A DNA stretch of 58,804 nt, taken from an uncultured Alphaproteobacteria bacterium. Its GTDB lineage: Bacteria; Pseudomonadota; Alphaproteobacteria; HIMB59. Below, piece after piece: positions 33,728-42,961 of the stretch; position 1 is the first letter of the stretch; the number at the start of each line of letters is the position of its first letter. A model generated the notes under the pieces. That model searched no databases. It had not been told where the DNA came from and worked only from the letters and a program-made list of their open reading frames with translations. The translations under genes were made by a program, and so were the position numbers. The stretch covers positions 1 to 58,804 of the forward strand of contig CABYRQ010000004.1 of the NCBI GenBank assembly GCA_902521485.1. The letters are read 5' to 3'.

Positions 33728-34443
33728 AATAAAGTCTCTAAATCTTTAATGTGAAAATTAAATAAATATGAGTTTAATTCGTTATTTAATCTAATTTCTA
33801 CACCTCTGTAAATTATCTTATCAATATTATTTATATTAGATAAATCGATAAAAAAATCATTGTCTAAATCGAGAATAAGTTCATTAGATTTGGTAATTTC
33901 ACCAAATTGTAAAGTATTTTTAATATTGTTTTGAATTTTGTAAAAAATAGTCTTATTAGGTTTTGCAAAAATTGATAAATTTTGCGAATAGTTAGCTCTT
34001 TTTAACGGGATAAGATTATCTATAAAATCATCATGACTTAATTCATACAAATCATATTGATTAGAGATCTTATAAACATCATTATAAACTTGATCTTTTT
34101 CAACCTCTTTAAATGAAATTTTATTGTTAAATTTATTATATATATTAAATGATAATAAAATTAAAATTACAAAAACAAGTAACAATAAGAAATAGACTAT
34201 TGAAAGTTTAGTGTAATCGATTGGCATATCACTAATTGAACTTTTATATTTAATTTCGTAACCCAAGTATCTGTATATAGATTTTTTATAAGTTGATTGA
34301 TATGCACGATATTTTTTAGGGAGTTTTAAATTATCATCTAAAAGTCGTATTATTTCTAAATCTAATTTAAGAGCTTTGGATAAATCATTGATTGATAATC
34401 CTTTCTTAATTCTTGCCTCTTTGATTGAAATTAATTTATCCAA
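33724..34443 (-). CDS. RodZ-like helix-turn-helix membrane protein
   Basis: Probable cytoskeletal adaptor of the RodZ type. An N-terminal helix-turn-helix (about 5-70: [18 protein letters not shown], then the tyrosine-containing [18 protein letters not shown]) precedes one membrane helix (about 82-103) and a poorly conserved periplasmic domain ending in strands. Length is 239 residues, short for RodZ. The start is TTG at 34443, 4 bp past the lysC stop; no closer ATG keeps the HTH. In related genomes this slot before ispG also holds a RodZ-like gene, as I recall. No mreB is nearby. Confidence 0.78.
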   Translation of the reverse strand: MDKLISIKEARIKKGLSINDLSKALKLDLEIIRLLDDNLKLPKKYRAYQSTYKKSIYRYLGYEIKYKSSISDMPIDYTKLSIVYFLLLLVFVILILLSFNIYNKFNNKISFKEVEKDQVYNDVYKISNQYDLYELSHDDFIDNLIPLKRANYSQNLSIFAKPNKTIFYKIQNNIKNTLQFGEITKSNELILDLDNDFFIDLSNINNIDKIIYRGVEIRLNNELNSYLFNFHIKDLETLL

Positions 34444-34447
34444 AAAA

Positions 34448-35662
34448 TTATTTATGTAGTTTGAAGGCTTGATGTAATTTTTGTACAGCTAAATCAGTTT
34501 GATCTTCATGAATTAATATACTTATTTTTATTTCTGAAGTAGTAATAACTTGAATATTTATTTTATTTTTTCCAAGAGTATCAAATAATGTTTGGGCAAC
34601 TCCAGCGTGAGATCTCATCCCTACTCCAACCACTGATATTTTTGAAATATTATTAGATGAAATAATTTTTTTATATCCAATTATAGATTTCTCTTTTTTT
34701 AGTATTTTTAATGCTTTTTCTAAGTCTAGTCTTGGCAAAGTAAAAGATAAGTTTGCAAACTTTCCATCTTGTGAAATATTTTGGAGTATCATATCAACAT
34801 TTATATTACCTTTAGCTAATGGGCCAAAGATTTTTGAAGATACTCCAGGTTTATCTTGAACTCTAGAAAGTGTAATTTTTGCTTCATCTTTGGAGTAAGT
34901 TATTCCATTCACAGTATTATTTTCTAAAACACTTTTTTCGTCAGTAATCATGGTACCAATTTTTTTGGGTTTGAAAGAAGATCTTACACTTAATTTAGTA
35001 TTTTTCCTCATAGCTAACTCAACAGAACGAGTTTGAAGAACCTTAGCCCCTTGTGAGGCTAATTCAAGCATTTCTTCATATGAAATTTTATTAATTTTTT
35101 TTGCTTTAGGTACTATGTTTGGATCAGTAGTAAATACACCCTCAACATCAGTATAAATTATACATTCTGTTTCCATCGCTGCTGCAACAGCAACAGCACT
35201 AGTATCAGAACCACCCCTACCTAAGGTAGTTAATTCTCCCTTGTTGTTAATACCTTGGAAACCAGGAATTACTAGAACATCAAAATTTTCTAATTCATCA
35301 TATAAAAATTTTTTATTAATAGACAAAATCCTCGACTTCATATGCTCTGACGATGTTATAATGGGTATTTGCCAACTAAGTAGCGATTTAGATTTAATTT
35401 TTTGATTGTTGAGACATATAGACATTAACGCGCAAGATACATTTTCACCTGATGAAATGGCGTTATCAAAATCAATTGGATTTGGATTTTTTGAAAAAGA
35501 TTTTGTTAAATTTATTAAACGATCAGTTTCACCTGACATAGCAGATAACACAGCTATAACTTTTGATTTTTTTGACCAATCATGAATAATATCTGCTGAT
35601 CTTTTTATAGCTTCAATGCTTCCAACAGATGTACCACCAAATTTTAAAACTTTAATTTTCAT
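34448..35662 (-). CDS. lysC: Aspartate kinase
   Basis: First step of the aspartate family pathway (Lys, Thr, Met, DAP). The kinase domain opens with VLKFGGTSVGS and contains GFQGINNKGELTTLGRGGSD and IYTDVEGVFTTDP. Two ACT domains follow (VNGITYSKDEAKITL; ISKVSVVGVGMRSHAGV), the regulatory region where amino acids inhibit the enzyme. The 404-residue length is standard. It heads the long minus-strand cluster and diverges from ubiG over 42 bp. Confidence 0.97.
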   Translation of the reverse strand: MKIKVLKFGGTSVGSIEAIKRSADIIHDWSKKSKVIAVLSAMSGETDRLINLTKSFSKNPNPIDFDNAISSGENVSCALMSICLNNQKIKSKSLLSWQIPIITSSEHMKSRILSINKKFLYDELENFDVLVIPGFQGINNKGELTTLGRGGSDTSAVAVAAAMETECIIYTDVEGVFTTDPNIVPKAKKINKISYEEMLELASQGAKVLQTRSVELAMRKNTKLSVRSSFKPKKIGTMITDEKSVLENNTVNGITYSKDEAKITLSRVQDKPGVSSKIFGPLAKGNINVDMILQNISQDGKFANLSFTLPRLDLEKALKILKKEKSIIGYKKIISSNNISKISVVGVGMRSHAGVAQTLFDTLGKNKINIQVITTSEIKISILIHEDQTDLAVQKLHQAFKLHK

Positions 35663-35704
35663 GAATTACGGTAATATACTCTTAACATTTATGATGTAAA
35701 GAAC

Positions 35705-36361
35705 ATGGACACTTATAATAGCAAGTATTACGAACCATTAGAGCAAATGATGGCTATAAGACATCAGTATATGTCAAAAATATTAAGAGATCATAGTGGT
35801 CAAGATATTTATGAATTCTTTAAGAATAAAAAGATTTTAGATCTTGGATGTGGAACTGGCGAATTCCTTAATAATTATTATGGTATGGGTGCAGAGTGTT
35901 CAGGTATTGATATCGAGAATAATTTTAAAATAAAAAACAAAATAAATTTTAAACTCATTAACATAGAAGCAAATAAATTTTTAAAAAATTGTAAAAAAAA
36001 ATTTGATGTTATTTTTTTGTTTGAATTCTTAGAACATTTAGAAGAACAAGATAAGTATCAACTTTTTGAAAACTTAACTAAAAATCTAAATAAAAACGCA
36101 TATATATTTATATCTACACTTAATAAGAATTTATTATCAAAATATTTAGCAATTGATATTGCTGAAAATCTCTTAAAGCTACTTCCTAAAAAAACCCACG
36201 ATTTTAATCTTTTTTTATCTCCCTCTAAATTACAATTAATTAGTCAAAAATATAATTTAAATTTAATGGATATAGAGGGCATACAATACAATCCAATTTT
36301 TAAATCTTTCAAACTAAGTAAATTTGATTTAGTAAATTACTTTGGTACTTTGAAATACTAA
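35705..36361 (+). CDS. ubiG: Ubiquinone biosynthesis O-methyltransferase UbiG
   Basis: Performs both O-methylations in ubiquinone synthesis. SAM motif I is KILDLGCGTGEF (near 43-54). The UbiG-specific C-terminal half is visible: ISTLNKNLLSKYLAI, LLPKKTHDFNLFLSPSKL and GIQYNPIFKSFKLS with VNYFG. The 218 residues are about 20 fewer than usual, lost mainly at the N-terminus. It faces the DUF1178 gene with a 4-bp tail overlap. The lysC-ubiG divergence is common in Alphaproteobacteria. Confidence 0.9.
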   Translation: MDTYNSKYYEPLEQMMAIRHQYMSKILRDHSGQDIYEFFKNKKILDLGCGTGEFLNNYYGMGAECSGIDIENNFKIKNKINFKLINIEANKFLKNCKKKFDVIFLFEFLEHLEEQDKYQLFENLTKNLNKNAYIFISTLNKNLLSKYLAIDIAENLLKLLPKKTHDFNLFLSPSKLQLISQKYNLNLMDIEGIQYNPIFKSFKLSKFDLVNYFGTLKY

Positions 36362-36792
36362 TTTTTATTTTTTTCTTTTTTACTAAAAGGAAGTCTAACT
36401 AAACCTATACCCTCATCGACCAATTCTTGACTTTCTTTTTCAGTTGCCTCTCCATAAATAGGTTTATCTTTCGCTTCACCATAATGAATTTTTCTTGCCT
36501 CGTCTGGAAATTTTTTTCCAACATATGTAAAATTTTTTTCTATTTCAGATTTAATTTTATTTAATTGTTTATTATAATTTGAAAATAATTTCTTTTTTTC
36601 ACGATTTATTTTAGCTGAACTTGTTGATTTACTAGAAATGTTTGGTGCCATAACAGATTTTGATATTATTGATGAATTACAGAAAGGGCATTCAATTTGT
36701 TTTTTCCTTTTTTGTTTTTCAAAAGAGTTTGAGTCATCAAAACTAGCTTCAAATATGTGTTGATTTTCACAAATTAAATCAAATTTAATCAT
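36358..36792 (-). CDS. DUF1178 family protein
   Basis: Small conserved alpha- and betaproteobacterial protein of unknown function. The family N-terminus is clear: IKFDLICENQHIFEASF, then IECPFCNSSIISKSVMAP, with a cysteine in the first segment and the CPFC pair suggesting a zinc ribbon. The C-terminal EATEKESQELVDEGIGLVRL is also typical. It lies 39 bp after the Nit-type amidase gene on the same strand. Confidence 0.9.
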   Translation of the reverse strand: MIKFDLICENQHIFEASFDDSNSFEKQKRKKQIECPFCNSSIISKSVMAPNISSKSTSSAKINREKKKLFSNYNKQLNKIKSEIEKNFTYVGKKFPDEARKIHYGEAKDKPIYGEATEKESQELVDEGIGLVRLPFSKKEKNKN

Positions 36793-36831
36793 TATTTATA
36801 TTTGGTTATTCAATGATAATTTTCAATAATA

Positions 36832-37620
36832 TTAATCAAAATTTCTATCATTATCTAATACAGGTATTGCGTTTTGACACTCTCTAACTCTATTTAAATC
36901 AAGTTCAGCAGCAATGATCATTTCACCATCTTCAGCTTCAGCTAATGTCTCTCCCCAAGGGTCTACAATTAAAGTATGCCCATAAGTTACTCTTTTTTCA
37001 TTATTTATTCCCCATTGATTAGGTGCCAATATAAAAACACCATTCTCAATAGCCCTTGCTTTAATAAGAGAATGCCAATGAGCCTTGCCAGTTGTGTGTG
37101 TAAAAGCTGAAGGGACAACAATAATTTGAGAACCTTTTTTTGCCAAAGCTCTATACAATTTAGGATACCTTAAATCATAACAAATAGTGTGACCAACTGA
37201 GGTACCCAATACTTTAGTGATTTTTAATTCACATCCAGGTGAGTAAAAATCACTTTCTTTGTAAGACTCTCCATTTTTTAACGTAATATCAAACATATGA
37301 ATTTTATCATAAATTGAAATTATATCTCCATCAGGATTAATTAAAATTGATCGATTAAATAATTTATCATTTTCGGTTATAGGAATAGATCCCAGAAGCA
37401 AATGTACATTATTTATCTTTGAAAAATTTTTAAAATATTTTACAGAGTCATGGCTCATTTCAATCAAAATTTTTGATTTACTTGACAAAAAGAGAAAGCA
37501 CTCAGGAAGTAAAATGAAATCTGGGCTTGAGTTTAAACTATCTTGTAAAAATTTTTTTGATTTTTCGAAATTTTCATCAAAGTTTGAACCGACTGTAATT
37601 TGAATCAGTGCAACCTTCAT
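36832..37620 (-). CDS. Nitrilase-superfamily amidohydrolase (Nit2-like)
   Basis: Carbon-nitrogen hydrolase. The Nit2/omega-amidase branch, including deaminated-glutathione amidases, is most likely. The catalytic triad is visible: Glu40 in LLPECF, Lys106 in YDKIHMFD and Cys147 in GHTICYDLRYPKLYRAL. The 262-residue length is normal. It lies directly after a 102-residue unknown gene (adjacent stop and start) and before DUF1178. In related genomes a glutaredoxin gene often occupies the position of that unknown. The substrate is inferred only. Confidence 0.88.
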   Translation of the reverse strand: MKVALIQITVGSNFDENFEKSKKFLQDSLNSSPDFILLPECFLFLSSKSKILIEMSHDSVKYFKNFSKINNVHLLLGSIPITENDKLFNRSILINPDGDIISIYDKIHMFDITLKNGESYKESDFYSPGCELKITKVLGTSVGHTICYDLRYPKLYRALAKKGSQIIVVPSAFTHTTGKAHWHSLIKARAIENGVFILAPNQWGINNEKRVTYGHTLIVDPWGETLAEAEDGEMIIAAELDLNRVRECQNAIPVLDNDRNFD

Positions 37621-37929
37621 TTAATTATTTAATTTATAAATAATGTAATTTGATACATCTTTAATCGCTTTATGAATTTTTATTTTTTCATGAGGTAAAA
37701 TAGAAATACTATGATTTGAAAATAATATATACTCTAATTCCTTATCATCTTTTAGTATAGTTAATTTTAAAGTCTTATCTTTATTTAGAATTACAATCGG
37801 TTCTTCAGTAGAATACAAAAATTCATTATTATTATTTGAGGAAATTAATTCAGTAAATTCTTTATGAAATAATTCAGGATTTTCATAAAATACTAGTCTT
37901 TTTTGATCTAAATTAAATCTGGATATCAT
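37621..37929 (-). CDS. Hypothetical protein, 102 residues
   Basis: Not recognised. The product is soluble-looking, with no signal peptide, membrane segment, cysteine or CxxC. A mixed helix-strand pattern runs throughout (PIVILNKDKTLKLTILKDDK suggests a beta hairpin). Its stop abuts the start of the Nit-like gene, so the two share a message. It diverges from the degenerate methyltransferase gene over 21 bp. The size would suit a glutaredoxin, but no glutaredoxin motif is present. Confidence 0.65.
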   Translation of the reverse strand: MISRFNLDQKRLVFYENPELFHKEFTELISSNNNNEFLYSTEEPIVILNKDKTLKLTILKDDKELEYILFSNHSISILPHEKIKIHKAIKDVSNYIIYKLNN

Positions 37930-37950
37930 GTTAGATTACATTAACACATT

Positions 37951-38658
37951 ATGAATGAATTTAATTTAAAAAAGAGGAATGTTAGGAGAAAGGCATTTTA
38001 TGACAAAAATAATTTACTAGAAAAAAATGGATCAAATTTAATAAGTGATAAATTAAAGTTTATGTCAAAAAAAATACAAAACTGCCTTATTTTAGATGAA
38101 GAACTAAGTATTGATGTATCAAATTTTAAATACACAAAAATCATTAATATCAATGACATTAGTGCAGTCGAAGGTAAATTTGATGCTGTAATATCAAATT
38201 TTTCTCTGCAAATACCATTATTTTTGAATAGCAATGATATTTTTAATAGAATTTTATCTAAATTAGAAGATAACAGTTTATTTTGCTTCAATACTATAAC
38301 ATCAAATTCTATGAGAACGCTTCAAAATATTTTTTTAGAAATTGATGACAAGATTTTTGATGGAGTTTATAGAAGATTTGGGCCTTTTTTAGAAACTACA
38401 AAATTGATAGAGGATTTAAATAAAAGCAAATATAAAGATGTAGTTGTAGGGATAGATAACATAGAAATAAACTATAGTTCTTTGAGCAAAATAAGAAGTG
38501 ATTTTAGAAAATTTGGGATTTCTAATATTTATAATGAAAAACCTAGATTTAAAAAAGATTTTTTAAAATTAACGAATAAAATATTTTCAAAATTAATTGA
38601 TAATCATAAATATATTCCATTAGAAATAGAGATTGCTACATTTACATCATGGAAATAA
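37951..38658 (+). CDS. Degenerate BioC/NDUFAF5-like methyltransferase-family protein
   Basis: Resembles the alphaproteobacterial methyltransferase family related to NDUFAF5. Family-like segments are FDAVISNFSLQIPL (near 78-90), DGVYRRFGPFLETTKL and NYSSLSKIRSDFRKFGISN. The SAM-binding motif I, expected near residues 46-55, reads CLILDEELSID and has no glycine, so SAM binding in the normal way is doubtful. Length 235. Starts 21 bp from the divergent unknown gene and ends 26 bp before secA. It may be a pseudoenzyme with a structural role, or very divergent; the family call is by pattern only. Confidence 0.6.
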   Translation: MNEFNLKKRNVRRKAFYDKNNLLEKNGSNLISDKLKFMSKKIQNCLILDEELSIDVSNFKYTKIININDISAVEGKFDAVISNFSLQIPLFLNSNDIFNRILSKLEDNSLFCFNTITSNSMRTLQNIFLEIDDKIFDGVYRRFGPFLETTKLIEDLNKSKYKDVVVGIDNIEINYSSLSKIRSDFRKFGISNIYNEKPRFKKDFLKLTNKIFSKLIDNHKYIPLEIEIATFTSWK

Positions 38659-38684
38659 TATGAATTTAGTATATTTGTAATGTA

Positions 38685-41153
38685 ATGTTCGAAAAGATTA
38701 ATAATTTTTTTTCTTCAAAAAAAAATTCTAACTTAATTAAAGAAATTTCAAATAAATATTTAAATAAGGTCAATCAATTAGAAAGTAATATTTCAAACTT
38801 ATCAAAAGAAGAAATGGGTCTTAAGATTGAAACCTTAAAACAAAATTATATTTCTAATCAAAAAGATGAGTTGTTAGATGAGGACATAAGTCTAGTCTGT
38901 GCTTTATTAAGAGAAGTATCAAAAAGAACTATTAAACTAAGACATTATGACTCTCAAATAATTGGGGGTATTGCTCTTTATCATGGGTTTGTTGCTGAAA
39001 TGAAAACAGGAGAAGGTAAAACACTTGTTGCAACAATTCCAATCATATTAAATTATGTTTTAAATAAAAAAGTTCATTTAATTACTGTAAATGATTATTT
39101 AGCTAAAAGAGACTCTATATGGATGGGTCCTGTTTTTGAGTACCTTAATATCAGCTGTGCGTGTATTCAAAATACTCAGACTATTGAAGAAAAAGTAAAA
39201 AGTTATCAATCACACGTGGTATATGGGAATAATAATGAGTTTTGCTTTGATTATCTTAGAGACAATTTAAGAGGTATAAATCAACCAAAAATGCAAAATG
39301 AGCATCATATAGCATTAATTGATGAAGCCGACTCAGTTCTAATAGATGAGTCTAGGTCACCTTTAGGTATTTCTGGACCTGTAAAGACTCCAATCCAACT
39401 TTTTAAATTATGCTATGAAATTACTCAAGATCTCTCAAAAGATGATGTAGAAATAAATGAAGAAAGAAAAAATGTTTTACTTATAGATAGCGGCATTAAG
39501 AAAATAGAATTTAACTTAAAAAAAATAAATTTTTTAAAAGGAAATAGTTTGTTCGATAATGAAAATTTAGAGGCTTATCAAATTATAAATCAATCATTAA
39601 AGGCTCGCTTTTTGTATGAGAGAGACAAAGATTATGTAGTAAAAGATGGACAAATAATTGTCATAGATGAGTTTTCAGGTAGATTATCAGAAGGAAGGAG
39701 GTTTGGTGAGGGTCTTCATCAATCTTTAGAAGCTAAAGAAAATCTCAAAATACAAGAAGAGAGTATTACTTTAGCAAGTATTACCTTTCAAAATTATTTC
39801 AAAAAATATCAAAAATTATCCGGAATGACCGGAACTGCATTGACTGAGTCAGAAGAGTTTTTGGAAATATATGGGTTAAGTGTTATAGAAATACCTACTC
39901 ATCAACCTATGATCAGAATTGATCAAAATGATCAAATTTATAAAACCCCAGAAGAGAAATACAAAGCTGTTTTAGATTTAGTGAAAGAAAAATATGAAAA
40001 GGGTCAGCCAATCTTAGTTGGCACAACTTCAATTGAAAAATCTAATTTTATTTCAGATATTTTAAAAACTAATAACATTCCTCATAACGTTTTAAATGCA
40101 AAAAATCACGAAAATGAGGCTGAAATTATCGCGTCAGCAGGTAAACCTTTTCAAGTAACTGTTGCGACCAATATGGCAGGTAGGGGTACAGATATAAGAT
40201 TAGGTGGTAATCCAGAAATAGATAAAGATTTTAATGAGAATGATTATCAAAAGGTTATTGATTTAGGTGGGTTATGTATATTAGGTACCGAAAGACATGA
40301 AAGTAGAAGAATAGATAACCAATTAAGAGGAAGATCTGGAAGACAGGGAGATCCTGGACAAAGTATATTTTTTGTCTCTTTAGAAGATGACCTAATGAGA
40401 ATTTTTGGGTCAGAAAAACTACAATCTATGCTTTCAACATTGGGCCTTAAAAAAGGAGAAGTTATTGAACATAAATGGTTAACTTCATCAATTGAACGAG
40501 CACAGAAAAGAGTTGAGGGTCATAATTTTGATATTAGAAAGCAATTATTAGAGTTTGATAATATTATTGATAAACAAAGAAATATAATTTACTCCAAAAG
40601 AGAAACTATAATTAATGAAGATATCATAAATTTTATTCAAGAAACTGAGGATGAATTTATATCCAATTTATTAGAAAGCGAAAAAGAGGAAATTAAAAAT
40701 TTTTCAGACTTATTGTCCTTTATTGATGTAGAAGAAAATAATAATAAAGATCATTATCTATCTTCATTTAAAAAAATAAAAGACGAAAATTATGCAAAAC
40801 ATACAAATGCTTATATTTTTATACTTAGACAAGTAAGCCTGTCTATTTTAGATAAAAATTGGCATAACCATATCCAAGAGCTAACTAATATACGCATGTC
40901 TGTTAGTCTCAGCGGATATGGAGGGAAAGATCCAGTTAATGAATTTCGTAAGGCCTCTTTAAGCGCGTTTAATCAACTAATATATGAAATACAAAAGCAA
41001 ATGGTGTTAGTCTTAAACAATATTAGGGTTGAAAAAAAGAGTGAAAATCAAGAAGAGAAAAAAATTGAACCCATTACTAAAAAAATTGGAAGGAATGATC
41101 CTTGTCCTTGTGGATCAGGAAAAAAATACAAACAATGTCATGGAGGTAATTAA
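38685..41153 (+). CDS. secA: Preprotein translocase ATPase SecA
   Basis: Drives protein export through SecYEG. The Walker A motif is MKTGEGKTL (Lys112), motif II is DEADSVLIDESRSPL, and RGTDIRLGGNPE with GRSGRQGDPG form the second nucleotide-binding fold. The C-terminal SEC-C zinc tail is complete (NDPCPCGSGKKYKQCHGG). The 822 residues are slightly fewer than the usual 850-900, shortened in the linker. It stops one base before the convergent accA. Confidence 0.98.
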   Translation: MFEKINNFFSSKKNSNLIKEISNKYLNKVNQLESNISNLSKEEMGLKIETLKQNYISNQKDELLDEDISLVCALLREVSKRTIKLRHYDSQIIGGIALYHGFVAEMKTGEGKTLVATIPIILNYVLNKKVHLITVNDYLAKRDSIWMGPVFEYLNISCACIQNTQTIEEKVKSYQSHVVYGNNNEFCFDYLRDNLRGINQPKMQNEHHIALIDEADSVLIDESRSPLGISGPVKTPIQLFKLCYEITQDLSKDDVEINEERKNVLLIDSGIKKIEFNLKKINFLKGNSLFDNENLEAYQIINQSLKARFLYERDKDYVVKDGQIIVIDEFSGRLSEGRRFGEGLHQSLEAKENLKIQEESITLASITFQNYFKKYQKLSGMTGTALTESEEFLEIYGLSVIEIPTHQPMIRIDQNDQIYKTPEEKYKAVLDLVKEKYEKGQPILVGTTSIEKSNFISDILKTNNIPHNVLNAKNHENEAEIIASAGKPFQVTVATNMAGRGTDIRLGGNPEIDKDFNENDYQKVIDLGGLCILGTERHESRRIDNQLRGRSGRQGDPGQSIFFVSLEDDLMRIFGSEKLQSMLSTLGLKKGEVIEHKWLTSSIERAQKRVEGHNFDIRKQLLEFDNIIDKQRNIIYSKRETIINEDIINFIQETEDEFISNLLESEKEEIKNFSDLLSFIDVEENNNKDHYLSSFKKIKDENYAKHTNAYIFILRQVSLSILDKNWHNHIQELTNIRMSVSLSGYGGKDPVNEFRKASLSAFNQLIYEIQKQMVLVLNNIRVEKKSENQEEKKIEPITKKIGRNDPCPCGSGKKYKQCHGGN

Positions 41154-42095
41154 TCAAACAGTATAATCTAAATATCGATTATTTCTTTTCTTTATCAATT
41201 CATCTTTTGATAATAATTTAAGATCCTCAATACTTTTTATCAAAGCAACCTTAAGATCATTTGATACCTTATCAAAATGCCTATGAGCTCCTCCAATTGG
41301 CTCTTCGATAATTCGATCAATAATTTTTAATTCTAGGCAATCTTTTGCTGTTATTTTTAGAGAATTAGATGCTGTCTCAGCAAAATCAGAAGACTTCCAT
41401 AGTATTGAGGAACAACCCTCAGGAGAAATAACAGAGTAAATGGAATTGCTTAGCATTATGACAATATCGCTTGTGGCAAGAGCAATTGCTCCGCCTGATC
41501 CTCCCTCACCTATAACAATAGAAATGCATGGTGTTTCACAATTTAATGCAACTTTCATTGATTGAGCTATTGCTTCAGCTTGTCCTCTTTCCTCGGCGTC
41601 CTTACCAGGGTAAGCTCCAGATGTATCCACAAAACAAATTAAAGGTAAATTAAGTTTTGAGGCTAATTTCATAATTCTTTGAGATTTTCTATAACCTTCA
41701 GGTTTTGCCATACCGAAATTATGTTTTAATCTAGTGTTCATATCATTGCCCTTTTCAGTACCTAGTATGATGACAGGTAAGTTATCTAAAAATGCAAAAC
41801 CTGAGATAATGGCATTATCCTCAGAATAAAGTCTATCGCCATAAAGAGGTGTAAATTTTGTAAAAATACTATTTATATAACTTTTTGTTTTTGGCCTATT
41901 TGGATGTCTTGCAAGTTTGACAATTTGCCATGGAGATAAATTAGAGTAAATTCTGTTCAACTCTATTTGTTTTTTTTTCTCAATATTTATAATTTTTCCA
42001 TCAACATCTATATCACTTTCTTTTGAAAGCTTGATTAGAGATTGTATTTCCATATCAAATTTCTCCAATTTTTCTTCAAAATCTAAGTAGAACAT
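41154..42095 (-). CDS. accA: Acetyl-CoA carboxylase carboxyltransferase subunit alpha
   Basis: Forms malonyl-CoA together with AccD, the first step of fatty acid synthesis. The sequence opens with YLDFEEKLEKFDMEIQSL. It has the carboxyltransferase segments GTEKGNDMNTRLKHNFGMAK PEGYRK (split here), CFVDTSGAYPGKDAEERGQ and IGEGGSGGAIAL. The 313-residue length is normal. It is last in the minus-strand series after xer, 8 bp downstream of that gene. Confidence 0.97.
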   Translation of the reverse strand: MFYLDFEEKLEKFDMEIQSLIKLSKESDIDVDGKIINIEKKKQIELNRIYSNLSPWQIVKLARHPNRPKTKSYINSIFTKFTPLYGDRLYSEDNAIISGFAFLDNLPVIILGTEKGNDMNTRLKHNFGMAKPEGYRKSQRIMKLASKLNLPLICFVDTSGAYPGKDAEERGQAEAIAQSMKVALNCETPCISIVIGEGGSGGAIALATSDIVIMLSNSIYSVISPEGCSSILWKSSDFAETASNSLKITAKDCLELKIIDRIIEEPIGGAHRHFDKVSNDLKVALIKSIEDLKLLSKDELIKKRNNRYLDYTV

Positions 42096-42103
42096 TTTAA
42101 GGA

Positions 42104-42961
42104 CTATAATTTATTTTTTAGTGGATGATAAGAGTCTAAAACTCTCTTTTTCATTGACTTTGCGACTTTAGTATAAATTTCTGTAGTTGAAATACTTGAG
42201 TGACCTAATAGTTTTTGTATGTGCCTAATATCAGCGTTATTTTCTAACATTGTGGTAGCAAATGAGTGTCTAAATACATGAGAGGACAATTTATCTTTAA
42301 TTATTGAGTCGTTATGACAATTTTCAAGAAATTTGTTTACGGATCTAGCAGAAATCTTTTTATTATTTAACGCAAATACAAATTGGTTTTTTTTTCCTAA
42401 TTTTTTCAAGAGCTCCAAAAAATCCTCTATTATATATACTTTTCTCTCTTTGGAACCTTTTCCATAAATGTAAATAGAATTATCTTGATGGTTAATGTCA
42501 GACCATTTTAAATTCAGCGCCTCTGATATTCTCAAACCTGATAAATAAATTAATTTTAGTACTAAAATATAAAGTTCTTTATTAGTCTGTTTTGAATTAT
42601 ACAAATTCATAAATATTTGCTCCATTTGTAGTTTTGATATGGCCTTTGGAATTTTTTTTAAATTTGATAAGCTTTCGAATTCTTGAAAATCAATTTTTTC
42701 AATTATTTTTTCAGTTTGGAGAAACTTCAAAAAATTTTTTAAAGTTGAAATTTTTCTATTTATGCTCGATATTTTCAAATTTTTTTTTCTTAAGTTAATA
42801 ATATATGATTTAATCTTAGCATTAAGATCACTAACTTTTATATCCTCAGCATAAAAAAATTGATCTAAATCAACTAAATAATTATTTACAGAGTTTCTTG
42901 AGAGATTTTTTTCAGAAATTAAAAATTGTGTGTATAAATCTTTATATTTTTCATATTTCAT
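42104..42961 (-). CDS. Tyrosine recombinase XerC/XerD
   Basis: Resolves chromosome dimers at dif. The N-terminal SAM-like core-binding domain (about 1-90) precedes a catalytic domain with all active-site residues visible: Arg144 (SGLRISE), Lys168 (GKGSKER), His228 and Arg231 (HVFRHSFATTML), His254 (LLGHSSIS) and Tyr263. The 285 residues are slightly short but complete. Position next to accA, away from any integrated element, marks it as housekeeping rather than a phage integrase. XerC and XerD cannot be separated with certainty. Confidence 0.9.
   Translation of the reverse strand: MKYEKYKDLYTQFLISEKNLSRNSVNNYLVDLDQFFYAEDIKVSDLNAKIKSYIINLRKKNLKISSINRKISTLKNFLKFLQTEKIIEKIDFQEFESLSNLKKIPKAISKLQMEQIFMNLYNSKQTNKELYILVLKLIYLSGLRISEALNLKWSDINHQDNSIYIYGKGSKERKVYIIEDFLELLKKLGKKNQFVFALNNKKISARSVNKFLENCHNDSIIKDKLSSHVFRHSFATTMLENNADIRHIQKLLGHSSISTTEIYTKVAKSMKKRVLDSYHPLKNKL

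Noticed and set aside
42104..42961. Phage or island integrase
   Set aside because: The recombinase has the XerC/D length and sits among core genes (accA, aroK); no attachment repeats or foreign cargo are seen.
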